DNA of 64,000 bases from a bacterium (GTDB lineage Bacteria; Cyanobacteriota; Vampirovibrionia; Obscuribacterales; Obscuribacteraceae), in NCBI GenBank assembly GCA_018062085.1, contig JAGOSY010000003.1, positions 13,215 to 77,214 on the forward strand, in the 5' to 3' direction. Shown here piece by piece: positions 52,794-62,734 of the stretch. How positions within the stretch are numbered: position 1 is the stretch's first letter; each line of letters opens with the position of its first letter. Both the position numbers and the translations under genes were made by a program. The notes below the pieces were generated by a model. That model saw only the letters and a list, made by a program, of their open reading frames with translations. It had not been told where the DNA came from and made no database searches.

Positions 52794-54365
52794 TTGACCA
52801 AAGTTTTACCGAGCATGGCATATGACAACCCGAACATTACTGGCAGTGGCTGCCCTGTGGATAATTTGGGCAAATGCTTGACCAATCTAGCATTCTCGCT
52901 ACTGCTCGTTGCTGGTCTTTACTGGCCTTCTTCTTGCCGAGCTGCCGAGAATGAAGTAAAAAATTCTAGCAATACTGATCACTTTTTACGTTGCTACAAC
53001 GAAGCACTGAAAGCCGCCCAGTCAAGGCGCTGGCAAGTAGCGCTCGAATTCAACACAGCAGCATTGCACGAAGCTAATCAAGCCAGTTCAAAGCGCAGCC
53101 GTTATCTGCAAGCTCGGCTGCTGCAAGGCCTACTGTTCAATCGCATGGACAAACCTCAAAAGGCCTTCGAGACCCTGAGCGACCTGATAAAACCTCTCAC
53201 AGCGCAGTACGGCAAAGGCAGCATTGAAGTTGCTAACGCATTTTCTGAACTGGCAGAAGCAGAACTAGCCTTGGGTCAAAACAAGAATGCTGAACAAAAT
53301 GCCCGCACAGCAATTGGCATTTTTGAAGGCCTGAGCAAAGACGAAGACAAAAACAAAGAAAGAAGAGATAGCGAAAGAGATCTAGGGTTCGGCTTCTCCC
53401 GACTAGCGAGGGCGCTCTCCAAACAAGGGTTTAATGAAGATGCTCGTGACTATTTTCTTCGAGCTCGAGGGGCACTAGCTAAAGAGCCAGGCTACAAAGA
53501 ACAAGACCTTGCTGACGAGTTAAGACTCGAGGCAATGTTCTTTGGAAAAGTTGGTAGCCACAAAACAGCCACACAACTCTTCGAAAAAAGTTGCCAAATC
53601 AAAGAAACTCTGTCTGACCCAGAGCAACCAGCCCACTTGTCTGGCGAAGTAAAATTCACCTGGGAGCATGGTTCACCAAGAGCTCATGAAATTATCGATC
53701 ACGAATTTCCCTTACGATACATCACAGCCAATCATGTACGCGTTGCGGTAACCGTAATCGATTTATGGGAATTGGCCTCAGTGCTGGTTTGCGTTACCAA
53801 TTTAGACGATCACAGAAGGCCTGTCGGCCTAGGCACAGTCAACGCTTTTCATGCAATTGTAGATACGAAGAGCGGTCTGACAAAACAACTGGCACCACTT
53901 ACTTATGTTGACCACAAAATAATCGATAGAATTCGCCGCGAGCGAGGCATGTGGGATCTAACACAAGATAGGCCCTGGCTTGCCAACATTCAAAGAACGC
54001 GCAATATCCGAGGCCTAGTGCCACCTTCCGGCCACGATCTATTCCGTGGACCAAATGTATTTGGAGTCTGGGGAGAATGGCCGGGAGTATCGCATACGGT
54101 GCCAACCCGAGTGTCAGTATATCCCTCAAGAGAAAACATTTTCAACCGCAACGAAGACGACGATATTGATACAGAAGCTGGTCTGATTCGCAATGAGGGG
54201 GCAAAGCATGCAGGTTTAGCCACTATCGCCTTAGAGCCCATGGAATCGCGCACCGGTGAAACCTTCTATATCTATCCCCGCGGTGAAGACATATTAGTGC
54301 AAGTGGTGGTGGGCAATACTACTTTCGAGTTTCCGTTCCATTGTCGCAAGCGCCGCATACCTTAG
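52794..54365 (+). CDS. Exported TPR protein with an unknown C-terminal domain
   Basis: 523 residues from a TTG; an ATG at 52815 is an alternative. A hydrophobic leader (~30-50, LTNLAFSLLLVAGLYWPSSC) precedes TPR-like helices at ~60-260 (ALKAAQSRRWQVALEFNTAAL; EVANAFSELAEAELALGQNKNAEQNAR; ARALSKQGFNEDARDYFLRA). The C-terminal ~250 residues are beta-rich and unfamiliar, with Trp-rich blocks (MWDLTQDRPWLAN, FGVWGEWPGVSH). It probably acts as an interaction module in the envelope. Confidence 0.8.
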   Translation: MTKVLPSMAYDNPNITGSGCPVDNLGKCLTNLAFSLLLVAGLYWPSSCRAAENEVKNSSNTDHFLRCYNEALKAAQSRRWQVALEFNTAALHEANQASSKRSRYLQARLLQGLLFNRMDKPQKAFETLSDLIKPLTAQYGKGSIEVANAFSELAEAELALGQNKNAEQNARTAIGIFEGLSKDEDKNKERRDSERDLGFGFSRLARALSKQGFNEDARDYFLRARGALAKEPGYKEQDLADELRLEAMFFGKVGSHKTATQLFEKSCQIKETLSDPEQPAHLSGEVKFTWEHGSPRAHEIIDHEFPLRYITANHVRVAVTVIDLWELASVLVCVTNLDDHRRPVGLGTVNAFHAIVDTKSGLTKQLAPLTYVDHKIIDRIRRERGMWDLTQDRPWLANIQRTRNIRGLVPPSGHDLFRGPNVFGVWGEWPGVSHTVPTRVSVYPSRENIFNRNEDDDIDTEAGLIRNEGAKHAGLATIALEPMESRTGETFYIYPRGEDILVQVVVGNTTFEFPFHCRKRRIP

Positions 54366-54392
54366 AATCTAAGTAACTAAAATTCTTATGCG

Positions 54393-55226
54393 TTAGCTGC
54401 TAGCCAAGCACTGGGTAAAGCCTTCGACATAAGTTGGATAAGCAAGCTGGATATCAAGATCGGCTAAAATTTTTGCGGCACAGATCTGGCGATTGCCTCT
54501 CAGGCTAGGGTTAACGTCGCTAAGGGGTACTGCCTGCGGCAAGGGTAAAGAAAGCTTCTGGCAGAGCCATTCAACAACCTCTAAATGGGTCGTTGGTTTG
54601 AGATCACCAACAACATAAGTTTGCCGTGATAGAAGTGATTGAGAAAAAAACGCTTTTGCAATAATTGCAGCAAGGTCATCTAAATGAATGCGCGATACAT
54701 AGTTTAAGCCGTCTCCAGGCAGACGATAAGAGCCGCTAAGAAGACGCCGATGCAATCCGCTATTGGCATTATAAAGCCCTGGTGCTCTAAGCACTATTGA
54801 TTTTGCTGCCCAGATTTTCTCAGCATTGAGCCTGACTGATGCGCGTGGGTCATCTTCATCAACAGCACTGCTCTCGTCAATCAACCCCTCAGTTCTGCCA
54901 TAAACACCAGTGCTTGAAATATAGATTACGGCCCTCGGTTGAGCAGCAAATACAATATCGCTAAAAACTTGATCTGAATTACCATCGGGCGGAAAGGAGA
55001 CAAGCACATAAGCATCACGGCAGACTGCAGCCAGAGTCTCCTGCCATAGATCCTGCTGACCAATCAGAATAGGCTTAATACCTAAATTAGTCAGCACCGC
55101 CCCAGAGCCACTGCGAGTCGTGCCCCACACTTCAAGGGCCGCATCAGGAGAAAGAAAGTTAACAAGGGCTCGAGCAGTTTGACCAACACCGAGCAAAACA
55201 ATTTTAATTGTGTCAACACCGCTCAT
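54393..55226 (-). CDS. NAD(P)-dependent epimerase-like protein (extended SDR, YeeZ-like)
   Basis: 277 residues. The N-terminal nucleotide site is IVLLGVGQTARALVNFL (GxGxxAR, atypical spacing as in YeeZ). The catalytic region VIYISSTGVYGRTEG resembles the Ser/Tyr part of extended SDR enzymes, and SVRLNAEKIW has the expected Lys area, but the YxxxK pair is not clean. The substrate is unknown; sugar-nucleotide processing is possible. Its start overlaps the end of the Pro-rich gene by four bases, so they are one operon. Confidence 0.82.
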   Translation of the reverse strand: MSGVDTIKIVLLGVGQTARALVNFLSPDAALEVWGTTRSGSGAVLTNLGIKPILIGQQDLWQETLAAVCRDAYVLVSFPPDGNSDQVFSDIVFAAQPRAVIYISSTGVYGRTEGLIDESSAVDEDDPRASVRLNAEKIWAAKSIVLRAPGLYNANSGLHRRLLSGSYRLPGDGLNYVSRIHLDDLAAIIAKAFFSQSLLSRQTYVVGDLKPTTHLEVVEWLCQKLSLPLPQAVPLSDVNPSLRGNRQICAAKILADLDIQLAYPTYVEGFTQCLASS

Positions 55227-57235
55227 TTTTTCGTATCAAGAGCAAGCTCGCTGGCAGCTTCCTCAAACGTTACGCGCATGCGTTGACAATAATGCAAGGC
55301 CATAAAGGCTTGATCTGGGCGCAGATGACCGCCATCAATAAACCTTTGGCAGCTGGTGGCAGCATCAATAGTCAATTGATCTAGTTTACTCGAAGCCAAA
55401 AGCACCTTAACAACATTGGCACCACCAGTAGCATCAACCTTAGTCGCAGCTTCGATATCAGCATCGGAGAGCATGCCAGCTTGCCTTAGCAAGGCAACAA
55501 TCTTACGAATTTCTTCGATATCAATCTCTTCGGCTTGTGCAGATGGCACCGGTTGTCCAGCGAGGCTCAACTCTCTATGCAGACTGTCGACAGCCTCTTG
55601 CATGGTCATAGCGCCAGCATGCATTGCTTCCTGCATGCGCAAACCGGCTTTCAATTGCGTGGCTGTAATAATGCCCGCCATAACCAGCACTTGCCCTAGT
55701 TGAGGTTTAACCCGAACGATAGCTTCGTTAGTAGCAGTTGACTGAATATTCTCTGGCTCAACATAACCGCCCCGTTGGTGGGCACGCCGCACAGCCTCAG
55801 CGGCCTTCATAGCCGAAAGTGTACCTTGGCTAACTAGAGCTTGCACCTGCAAAGCAGCATCAATAGTCGAACTTGGCACCAGTCCTGCTTCAACCAAGAA
55901 GGTCCCGAGCATCACCACCGGTCGTTTTTTTATCAAGTCTGGGTGGGGCAACATGCCCAAATTGCCATACGGATCCGCTGGCATCGCTGCTCCACTAGGC
56001 CCGTAAGACAATGGCACTGTCGAGGCAGTACTGAGAGACTCTCCAGGCACCTGTTGTGATGGCACAGCATAATTGGGCGGATATCCCGGTGGATAGTTTT
56101 GGCCAAAAGCATTTGGATACTGATAATTGGGCGGGTAATTGGGTTGCCCAGCCGGCATACCAGGATATTGCCCTGGATAATTCTGGGGATAATTGGCCGG
56201 ATAATTAGAAGGATAATTCGGGGGTAAATTAGTCGGGTAATTCTGCACATTACCAGGCACATTCGGATATTGAGGTGGATAATTTGCAGGCAAATTAGGC
56301 GGATAGCCCGGTTGCCCACCTGGCACAATTTGCTCACCAGCCTGAGTAAATTGACCGCTGGGCGGATAAGGCTGCTGAAAATTAGGCGGGTAATTCTGAG
56401 CATTACCAGGCACTGCTGTAAATTGCCCAGAAGCCTGCCCCGGAGCAGGCGCTTGAGCTGGAACCTGACCAGAATTTGCTAGTTGGCTGACAGCAGCGGC
56501 AGGGGTGATAGAAGAGTCTAGCGATCCAACAGTAGAAGGATTCTCAGAAGCAGCACTGACACTAGTGCTAGTACTAGAATTTCCAGCACTAATGGTGACA
56601 CTAGTAGGCTCAATCATGAATTCGGAAGTCTGGGTTTTGTTAGCAGAACCCGATTTTTCAAAAGCTGGCTCTGCGGTATAGAAATCATCGCCAGCTAAAT
56701 GGGCCGGATAGGAACTTGGTGAAGAGTCTTGTGAGGATTGAGGTGAAAGTTCAGATGAGGGTTCTGGTGAGAAACCAGCATTGGAGCTAAAATCAGTCGC
56801 CTCGTAAAACGATGCCGGTCTCTGGCCGGTACTAGCTTCAGGGCTAGAAGTTGCTGCAGAACTAGCACCAACTGCCGCCCCACTAGAGGAGAAGGTCGAT
56901 GGCCTCGAATTGGGATCAAAAATATTGGGTCCATCAGAGGGTAACGAGAGTGTGAGCACGTCATAAAGCAGCTCTACATCACCGAAGCCAGTACTCCACA
57001 TCACTCTAGACTTGCTGCCATCGCCTTCGTAAAGGGTCCAGACAGGCTCGCCGCTGCCACCCAGCTCCACTCTTACGGTTAAACTAAAGGGCATCTTCAG
57101 GTTTTCAGAGCGCCAAGGCTGCTCAACCGTGCATGAGCGCGACTTAGAAGCTGCTGCTAAAAGATTGCGCACATCAGCCAATCGAGGCGTGCGCAGCAAG
57201 GGGTCAAGGCGAACGTATTTCTTCGGGCGGTACAT
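55223..57235 (-). CDS. Large protein with Pro/Tyr/Asn-rich region and repeated helical modules
   Basis: 670 residues. Residues 1-105 are a folded N-terminal domain (FSLTVRVELGGSGEPVWTLYEGDG). Residues ~105-270 are Ser/Pro-rich. Residues ~275-395 are a Pro/Tyr/Asn repeat region (NYPPNY and related). The C-terminal part has repeated modules beginning LGTFLVEAGLVPSSTIDAAL (~443), LGQVLVMAGIITATQLKAGL (~520) and a looser one near 585, resembling the LGxLLVxxGLITxxQLxxAL pattern of MshEN/GspE N-terminal domains, which in some proteins bind cyclic-di-GMP. This likeness is by pattern only. No signal peptide. Confidence 0.75.
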   Translation of the reverse strand: MYRPKKYVRLDPLLRTPRLADVRNLLAAASKSRSCTVEQPWRSENLKMPFSLTVRVELGGSGEPVWTLYEGDGSKSRVMWSTGFGDVELLYDVLTLSLPSDGPNIFDPNSRPSTFSSSGAAVGASSAATSSPEASTGQRPASFYEATDFSSNAGFSPEPSSELSPQSSQDSSPSSYPAHLAGDDFYTAEPAFEKSGSANKTQTSEFMIEPTSVTISAGNSSTSTSVSAASENPSTVGSLDSSITPAAAVSQLANSGQVPAQAPAPGQASGQFTAVPGNAQNYPPNFQQPYPPSGQFTQAGEQIVPGGQPGYPPNLPANYPPQYPNVPGNVQNYPTNLPPNYPSNYPANYPQNYPGQYPGMPAGQPNYPPNYQYPNAFGQNYPPGYPPNYAVPSQQVPGESLSTASTVPLSYGPSGAAMPADPYGNLGMLPHPDLIKKRPVVMLGTFLVEAGLVPSSTIDAALQVQALVSQGTLSAMKAAEAVRRAHQRGGYVEPENIQSTATNEAIVRVKPQLGQVLVMAGIITATQLKAGLRMQEAMHAGAMTMQEAVDSLHRELSLAGQPVPSAQAEEIDIEEIRKIVALLRQAGMLSDADIEAATKVDATGGANVVKVLLASSKLDQLTIDAATSCQRFIDGGHLRPDQAFMALHYCQRMRVTFEEAASELALDTKK
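56060..56400 (-). repeat. Pro/Tyr/Asn codon repeats
   Basis: About 110 codons of imperfect repeats in 9-15 bp steps encode NYPPNY, NLPANYP and related strings. They read as low-complexity sequence in other frames too, which produces shadow ORFs on both strands here. Confidence 0.85.
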
Positions 57236-57306
57236 CGAGCACCTTTATCTAAATTATGATGAGTCAAGATTATCAATGAATTGCAGGCAAGGATCAAGAT
57301 CACTCC

Positions 57307-59874
57307 TTAATTGCGGGCGTAATAAGCAGCAGGACCCTTATCAGACGGTCGATATATTGTAATTACATCAGACCAGTCGCCCAGCGGCCGCCCCGAGATA
57401 TCAAGAGCCCGGGTTTTGATTTCATAATACCCGTTGCTTTGATGATAACTCGTCGGCAACTCAATCAAACCTTGCACATGAGCACTTTCAAAACGCTGAG
57501 CTTCAACTGAATCGCCCGCTCGTTGGTCAAAAGCAAGAAAGTTATCGAACGATTCATTGACACGAGAAATAACCAGTTGCATTCTGGCAGCTCGCGGAAT
57601 ATTAGAAGCATCGAATTTGAGCTTGACTGGCTCCCGTCCCACAAGGTAATCGCCAGAGGCTCGCGCCTTGAGATTCTCCATGCTCAGGCTTGGCATCATA
57701 CAGACGTCGTTAATCAAGCGTACATTCTTCACCGCTAGGTGACTTGCCCCAGAGAATACAAGTTTTATTCGGCGAATATTTTCTCTGCCATACCAGCGCC
57801 AGTAGTGTGAAACGTGAATATTTATATGAGCCCATCGCAACTTCAATTGACCATCTGGATCGCGATCACTGCTATCAGGTGCTGGTTTTCCCGGCGGCAG
57901 AGAAATCAATTGCACAATTTGAGGGTCACCGACAAAAGGCATACCAGGCATAAGATCATCAAATTGAGCGGATGCAGCGTAGACCTTAAAACTAGGCTGT
58001 AGAGCAACATCAAAGCTAAGGTAGTCAGAGCCGAGTGGGTTAACCTCAAGGCCCTCAATCAGAATACCGCCACTCTTATCTATTTCAGCTAGGGCAAGAG
58101 CGTTTTCCTTACCATTAAGCGATGCCATGGAACGAGCTTTTTGACCAGGCAGAGGAGAAAACGCTCCGAGCCTTGGTTTCTCGGCAAGCTCCAAGGTAAG
58201 CGGCGACCCGGTATTGGTTGATGGCACAGGCACATGCTTTACCAATTTAAAGCTCTTGTCTTTAACAGACCAGACGTAAGGACCAACCGCTTCATTGCTA
58301 GCTAGAACTTGCTTGAAGCGCGCACTATTAATTGGTTCTTCAGGACCAGCAACACTACTATGAAAGGTCAAAAGCTTGTCAGATATTGACTTTAGCCTAA
58401 ATGGTGGGTCAAATAATTCCCTGTAACACAAGCCAAATAGCAAGATGTGCGCCGCGCCGAGATTCTTGGGAATACCCAAAACAATTACCGGTTTTTCTTG
58501 CGACTCAGCCAGCTGAGCCGATTGAGCCATCAAGGCCCTAACCTGACTGCCGCCGTCAACCCAACTAGCAGTAACGGCAAAACTAATAAAAGCAAATACT
58601 AGAGCTAAAGCCGAGAAAACAGTGGTCAAAGCAATACCGAGGAAAGCCTCAACTCCTTGCGATAAAACCATAGAAACCGCCTGTGCTTGCTTTCTATCGA
58701 CCACCTTTGGGGCAAATACCAGCAAAGGAAGGAAAAGAGCCATAGGCAACGTAAAAAAGTAATAGACCCGCTGATTGTGGAGATCCTGATCGAGACCCCA
58801 CAAACTATAGAGAGGCAGTAACGCCTGAAAAGTCATGATTGCAAGAAACAACAGTCCACGCCAGTTAAGCTGTTGAGTTACCAGGCGAACAATAAACAGA
58901 CCCAAAATTGCAGCATAAAGAGACTCTATCACTAAATAGAAAACACTTGGGTCTGGAAAAATACAACTAGGCAGCGGAAAAACTAAACGCCAAAAAGTGA
59001 TTGGATCAACCCAACGATAAAATAGCAGCGGCAGAAGAGCTTTACCCATATCGCCGCTATAACCACCGATTGGGTCCCCCAGCGCTATTGTTCTCACGAC
59101 AAAATAGGGTAGAAGTAGAAGGAAATATGGCAGCGAAAATTTTAGCCAATGTTTGAAATTGCCTTTCGCATCAAGAACACTAGATTGGCAAACTAAAGGC
59201 AGAGCCGCTACCAAAATAGGGAGGCCCACGGCCGACTCTTTGCTCAGCAGCGATAGCACATAAAGAACTAAAGAGAAACAATAGAGCTTGATTGACTGCC
59301 TCTTTTCAGAGGCCTGCCAGCTTTTAATCGCTAGATAAAAAGCCGGAAGGTAAAAGACCGCAGCCAATAGGTCTGCTCGACCAGAGATCCAACAGATGTC
59401 CTCACAGTGTAGTGGCGATGAGGCAAACAAAGCCGCTGCCGATAGAGCACAATAGAACGAACGACTTGAGCCAAAATCAGTAGTTAATGCACGCACCGAC
59501 ATAAAGAAGAAGAGCGCCGCTAGCCAAGCCAAGATCAAGTTGGTGAGATAATACCCCCACGGCTTCAACCCATAAATTAGATAATCGCTTAGGTAAGTAA
59601 AACCAAGCAGGGGTCGATAAAAATCAAGGGCTGGTACACCTAAATAACTCTTGAAAAAATTATCAAAAAGCAGATGACTCTCACCATTGATCACACGATA
59701 AGCAAACTGCACTTGCCAGGTATCGTCAGCCAGAAAATAACCGCTCAAACAATAACCATAGGCAATGGTAACGAGCAGCGCTAAGAAGGCGGCGGCAAAG
59801 CCTAAAGACTTATCAAATGAGTTTTTCAAAATTGTTTGATTTTCGTATGCTACTGTTGAGACCGTAAAATGCAT
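57307..59874 (-). CDS. GT-C-fold-like polytopic membrane protein with soluble C-terminal domain
   Basis: 855 residues. The first ~440 contain about ten membrane segments. The first loop LADDTWQVQFAYRVINGESHLLF followed by DFYRPLLGFTYLSDYLIYG has the acidic pair and architecture typical of GT-C glycosyltransferases that use lipid-linked sugars. The loop ASSPLHCEDICWISGRADLLAAVFY matches the PxxxExVxWxxxR type seen in TMTC/ArnT-like proteins. The C-terminal ~400 residues are soluble and beta-rich (LEVNPLGSDYLSFDVALQ...), unfamiliar as a whole. Envelope glycosylation is probable, but the acceptor is unknown. Confidence 0.8.
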   Translation of the reverse strand: MHFTVSTVAYENQTILKNSFDKSLGFAAAFLALLVTIAYGYCLSGYFLADDTWQVQFAYRVINGESHLLFDNFFKSYLGVPALDFYRPLLGFTYLSDYLIYGLKPWGYYLTNLILAWLAALFFFMSVRALTTDFGSSRSFYCALSAAALFASSPLHCEDICWISGRADLLAAVFYLPAFYLAIKSWQASEKRQSIKLYCFSLVLYVLSLLSKESAVGLPILVAALPLVCQSSVLDAKGNFKHWLKFSLPYFLLLLPYFVVRTIALGDPIGGYSGDMGKALLPLLFYRWVDPITFWRLVFPLPSCIFPDPSVFYLVIESLYAAILGLFIVRLVTQQLNWRGLLFLAIMTFQALLPLYSLWGLDQDLHNQRVYYFFTLPMALFLPLLVFAPKVVDRKQAQAVSMVLSQGVEAFLGIALTTVFSALALVFAFISFAVTASWVDGGSQVRALMAQSAQLAESQEKPVIVLGIPKNLGAAHILLFGLCYRELFDPPFRLKSISDKLLTFHSSVAGPEEPINSARFKQVLASNEAVGPYVWSVKDKSFKLVKHVPVPSTNTGSPLTLELAEKPRLGAFSPLPGQKARSMASLNGKENALALAEIDKSGGILIEGLEVNPLGSDYLSFDVALQPSFKVYAASAQFDDLMPGMPFVGDPQIVQLISLPPGKPAPDSSDRDPDGQLKLRWAHINIHVSHYWRWYGRENIRRIKLVFSGASHLAVKNVRLINDVCMMPSLSMENLKARASGDYLVGREPVKLKFDASNIPRAARMQLVISRVNESFDNFLAFDQRAGDSVEAQRFESAHVQGLIELPTSYHQSNGYYEIKTRALDISGRPLGDWSDVITIYRPSDKGPAAYYARN

Positions 59875-59921
59875 GCATAACTTTTTACTATTACTTTAGA
59901 TGGTCCTCTTTATTAACACAA

Positions 59922-60917
59922 ATGGTGGTTATGACAGCGAGCAAAGTCAAGGGCATTTTAGTAAGCGAAAACGGCGGTCCCGAAGTTCTCAAGTATCAAG
60001 ACCTTGAGATTAAGGCACCAGGCCCGGGTCAGGCTTTCGTCAAAATTGCCGCTTGTGGCGTCAACTTTATCGACATATATCAGCGCATCGGTCGCTACAG
60101 CGTGCCATTGCCTTACACCCCCGGCCTTGAAGGGGCGGGAGTGGTTGAGGCCATTGGCGAAAATGTTGATTGTGTGAAAATCGGCGACAGGGTAGCTTAC
60201 AGCAGCACACTTGGGGCCTACGCCGAAGCTTCTTTAGTGACAGCCAGCGAACTAATTCCGCTGCCAGACGACCTATCATTTGAAGAGGGAGCAGCATTTC
60301 CTTTACAAGGAATGACCGCCCATTATTTGATCAATGATTTTCGCAAAGTAAAAGGCTCAGATACGGTCTTAGTTCATGCGGCAGCTGGCGGCATGGGTCA
60401 ACTACTGGTGCAATGGCTGAAGCACCTCAAGGCGACAGTGATTGGCACGGTGTCTACTAGTGCCAAAGCTGACATTGCCAGAGCTTGCGGCGCTGACCAT
60501 GTAATTGACTATAGCAGCGCTGACTTTGTTGCAGAAGTTGCCAAAATTACAGGTGGTAAAGGTTGTGAAATGGTCATAGATGGCGTGGGCAAATCGACCT
60601 TTGCCGGTTCACTTGAAGCGGTGGCAAGCCATGGCCACGTAGTGCTTTTCGGCTCTGCCAGTGGCCCAGCAGAACCAATTGCGCCAAACTCTCTACAGAA
60701 GCGCTCGATCACCATATCTGGTGGCAGCCTCTTCAACCACTTAAACGACAGAGACGAGCTATTGACGAGAGCAAGCGACGTGCTACACGCCATCAAAGTT
60801 GGCTGGCTCAAGCTAAACATCGAAGAAGTAATCAGTCTTTCTCAAGCAAGCAAGGCTCACGAATTACTTGAGAGCAGAAAATCTACCGGCAAAATCATAC
60901 TGTCGACAACTAAATAA
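59922..60917 (+). CDS. Quinone oxidoreductase / zinc-independent MDR enzyme
   Basis: 331 residues. N-terminal catalytic domain with CGVNFIDIYQRIGRYSVPLPYTPGLEGAGVVEAIG, the QorA-like pattern lacking zinc ligands. Rossmann domain with VLVHAAAGGMGQLLVQWLKHLKATVIGTVST, matching the AAAGGVG NADPH motif of Qor. It reduces quinones with NADPH in the cytoplasm. ATG codons at 59922 and 59931 are both possible. It is probably co-transcribed with proC, 13 bp downstream. Confidence 0.93.
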   Translation: MVVMTASKVKGILVSENGGPEVLKYQDLEIKAPGPGQAFVKIAACGVNFIDIYQRIGRYSVPLPYTPGLEGAGVVEAIGENVDCVKIGDRVAYSSTLGAYAEASLVTASELIPLPDDLSFEEGAAFPLQGMTAHYLINDFRKVKGSDTVLVHAAAGGMGQLLVQWLKHLKATVIGTVSTSAKADIARACGADHVIDYSSADFVAEVAKITGGKGCEMVIDGVGKSTFAGSLEAVASHGHVVLFGSASGPAEPIAPNSLQKRSITISGGSLFNHLNDRDELLTRASDVLHAIKVGWLKLNIEEVISLSQASKAHELLESRKSTGKIILSTTK

Positions 60918-60930
60918 TCAGGTAATAGAA

Positions 60931-61764
60931 ATGCTAGCAAAAAAGACATTGGCTGTTGTGGGCGTAGGCAAATTAGGTGAAGCTTTAATTTCAGGCCTAT
61001 TAAAAAACAGCTCACTGGCAGCTGAAGATATCACCGGTAGTGTTGGCAAAATGACCTCGGTAGAGAGAGTCGAGAAAAAACTCGGCATTAAAGTCTCGCA
61101 AAACAACATAGAAACAGTCGCGGGCAAAGACATTATTTTGCTAGCAGTAAAGCCACAAAATATGGACCGGGTGCTAAAAGAACTGAAAGAGACAATTACG
61201 CCAAACCAATTAGTAATTTCGGTGGCGGCTTCAGTCACTTCATCGTTTGTGCAAGAGCGGCTCAAAGAAGGGGTACCCGTAGTGCGGGCCATGCCCAACA
61301 CACCTTCGGTGATTAATGCCGGTATGGCTGGCCTCTGCGCGGGCATACACGCCAACGCTGAACAGATTGCAGTAGCAGAGGCAATCTTCAAATGTGTGGG
61401 CGAGACTGTTTTTGTTGACGAATCACTAATGGATGCAGTAACTGCCCTGTCTGCCAGCGGTCCAGCTTACCTATATGTAGTAGTCGAATCACTGGCCGAA
61501 GCTGGCGTTAAGCTTGGCATTCCGCGCGAAACGGCGACTTTACTAGCGGCACAAACAATGTTTGGTGCCGCAAAAATGGTGCTCGATTCAAAAGCTCACC
61601 CAGCCATGCTCAAAGACACAGTCACCACTCCAGCTGGCTGCACCATCGATGGACTGATGGAGCTCGAAGAAGGCAAGCTAAGAGTAACTCTAATCAAAGC
61701 TGTTGTAAAAGCAGCAGAAAGAGCACGAGAGCTAGTCAACAGCCAGACTCAGACTTATAAATAA
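60931..61764 (+). CDS. proC: Pyrroline-5-carboxylate reductase
   Basis: 277 residues from the ATG at 60931, where the Rossmann start LAVVGVGKLGEALISGLL begins; an in-frame TTG at 60868 lies inside the previous gene. Core motifs are AVKPQNM, MPNTPSVINAGM, LSASGPAYLYVVVESLAEAGVKLG and the signature HPAMLKDTVTTPAGCTIDG. It makes proline from pyrroline-5-carboxylate using NAD(P)H, the last step of proline synthesis. AGGTAATAGAA precedes the start. Confidence 0.96.
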   Translation: MLAKKTLAVVGVGKLGEALISGLLKNSSLAAEDITGSVGKMTSVERVEKKLGIKVSQNNIETVAGKDIILLAVKPQNMDRVLKELKETITPNQLVISVAASVTSSFVQERLKEGVPVVRAMPNTPSVINAGMAGLCAGIHANAEQIAVAEAIFKCVGETVFVDESLMDAVTALSASGPAYLYVVVESLAEAGVKLGIPRETATLLAAQTMFGAAKMVLDSKAHPAMLKDTVTTPAGCTIDGLMELEEGKLRVTLIKAVVKAAERARELVNSQTQTYK

Positions 61765-61789
61765 ACAGCTTATTGAACGCCTAACTAAA

Positions 61790-62605
61790 CTATGAAACTA
61801 TCAACTCACAGTTAGGCATATCTTTTTTCAAGGTCTCTAAGGCCAACTCGTTTAAATTGGTGCCGGTGATCGAGAGCTTCTTGAGCTTGCTCAGTGAAAT
61901 TAAGGCCGGTACACATTGCTCGTCAATAGAAGTGCGATCAAGCCAGAGTTTTTCTAACTTTGCCAAAGATTTGAGATTGACGACACCAGTGCTACCAATA
62001 GTGGTGCCAGACAAATCTAACTCTCGAATTGAACCAAGCCCACCCAATTTGCTCAAATCATCGTCACTAACTTTGGCGTCGCTAGCATCAACAGAGTAGA
62101 TGGCATCAGAAGGAAATGCACTTAAAAACGAAAGGTCGACGCGAATGTCTTTAGCCAACTCTAGTTGCACCCTTTTACCTTTAGGTAATTCTATCGAGCC
62201 TTTAGCCTGACAATAGTCTTCCCAATATTCAGAATCGTCTTCAGACTCAACGAAGAGCTCACCCAAATAATAGTCGCGCGGCAAATCGACTTTAGTCGTC
62301 TTCACAGCTTTACTACCTGTGTCTATATTGTTGGCAGCTGGAATAAATGATGGCGGATCAGGTCTGCCGCCAGCAGTGACAATCAAACCTGCGGTAACTG
62401 CAGCAGCCAATAGTAATTCTATGCCAAGGCGAGAAAAATCAATGTCAAGACGAGTGGCCCCAGCGCTCAGAGCCGGCGGCTGATTGATCGGGGCAAAAAC
62501 TGATGGCTTTTCAACTGCACCGAATTCTTTCCATGGTGGATAAATTCCTATCATCACCATGGCCATTACGCCAAGCCAGAGGTTTTTCCGTTGTTTATCG
62601 TTCAT
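61790..62605 (-). CDS. Membrane-anchored leucine-rich repeat protein
   Basis: 271 residues. Two hydrophobic segments are near the N-terminus (~10-22 and ~60-80, LLLAAAVTAGLIVTAGGRP). The C-terminal half has LRR units of ~24 residues: IRELDLSGTTIGSTGVVNL, LEKLWLDRTSIDEQCVPAL and LKKLSITGTNLNELALETL, of the Cys/ribonuclease-inhibitor-like class. LRRs bind proteins. The middle (~95-170) is acidic and unfamiliar. Confidence 0.85.
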   Translation of the reverse strand: MNDKQRKNLWLGVMAMVMIGIYPPWKEFGAVEKPSVFAPINQPPALSAGATRLDIDFSRLGIELLLAAAVTAGLIVTAGGRPDPPSFIPAANNIDTGSKAVKTTKVDLPRDYYLGELFVESEDDSEYWEDYCQAKGSIELPKGKRVQLELAKDIRVDLSFLSAFPSDAIYSVDASDAKVSDDDLSKLGGLGSIRELDLSGTTIGSTGVVNLKSLAKLEKLWLDRTSIDEQCVPALISLSKLKKLSITGTNLNELALETLKKDMPNCELIVS

Positions 62606-62734
62606 CGTATGTCGTTAATCTCTTGAGATCGCCTTTTACACGTTTACTTCTCAGCTACTTGTAAGGAAGTAACTAACTAAGTTTATCTTAGCGTGATTGA
62701 TCTACACTATTGTCCAACGTCTAGCGAGGGCAAA

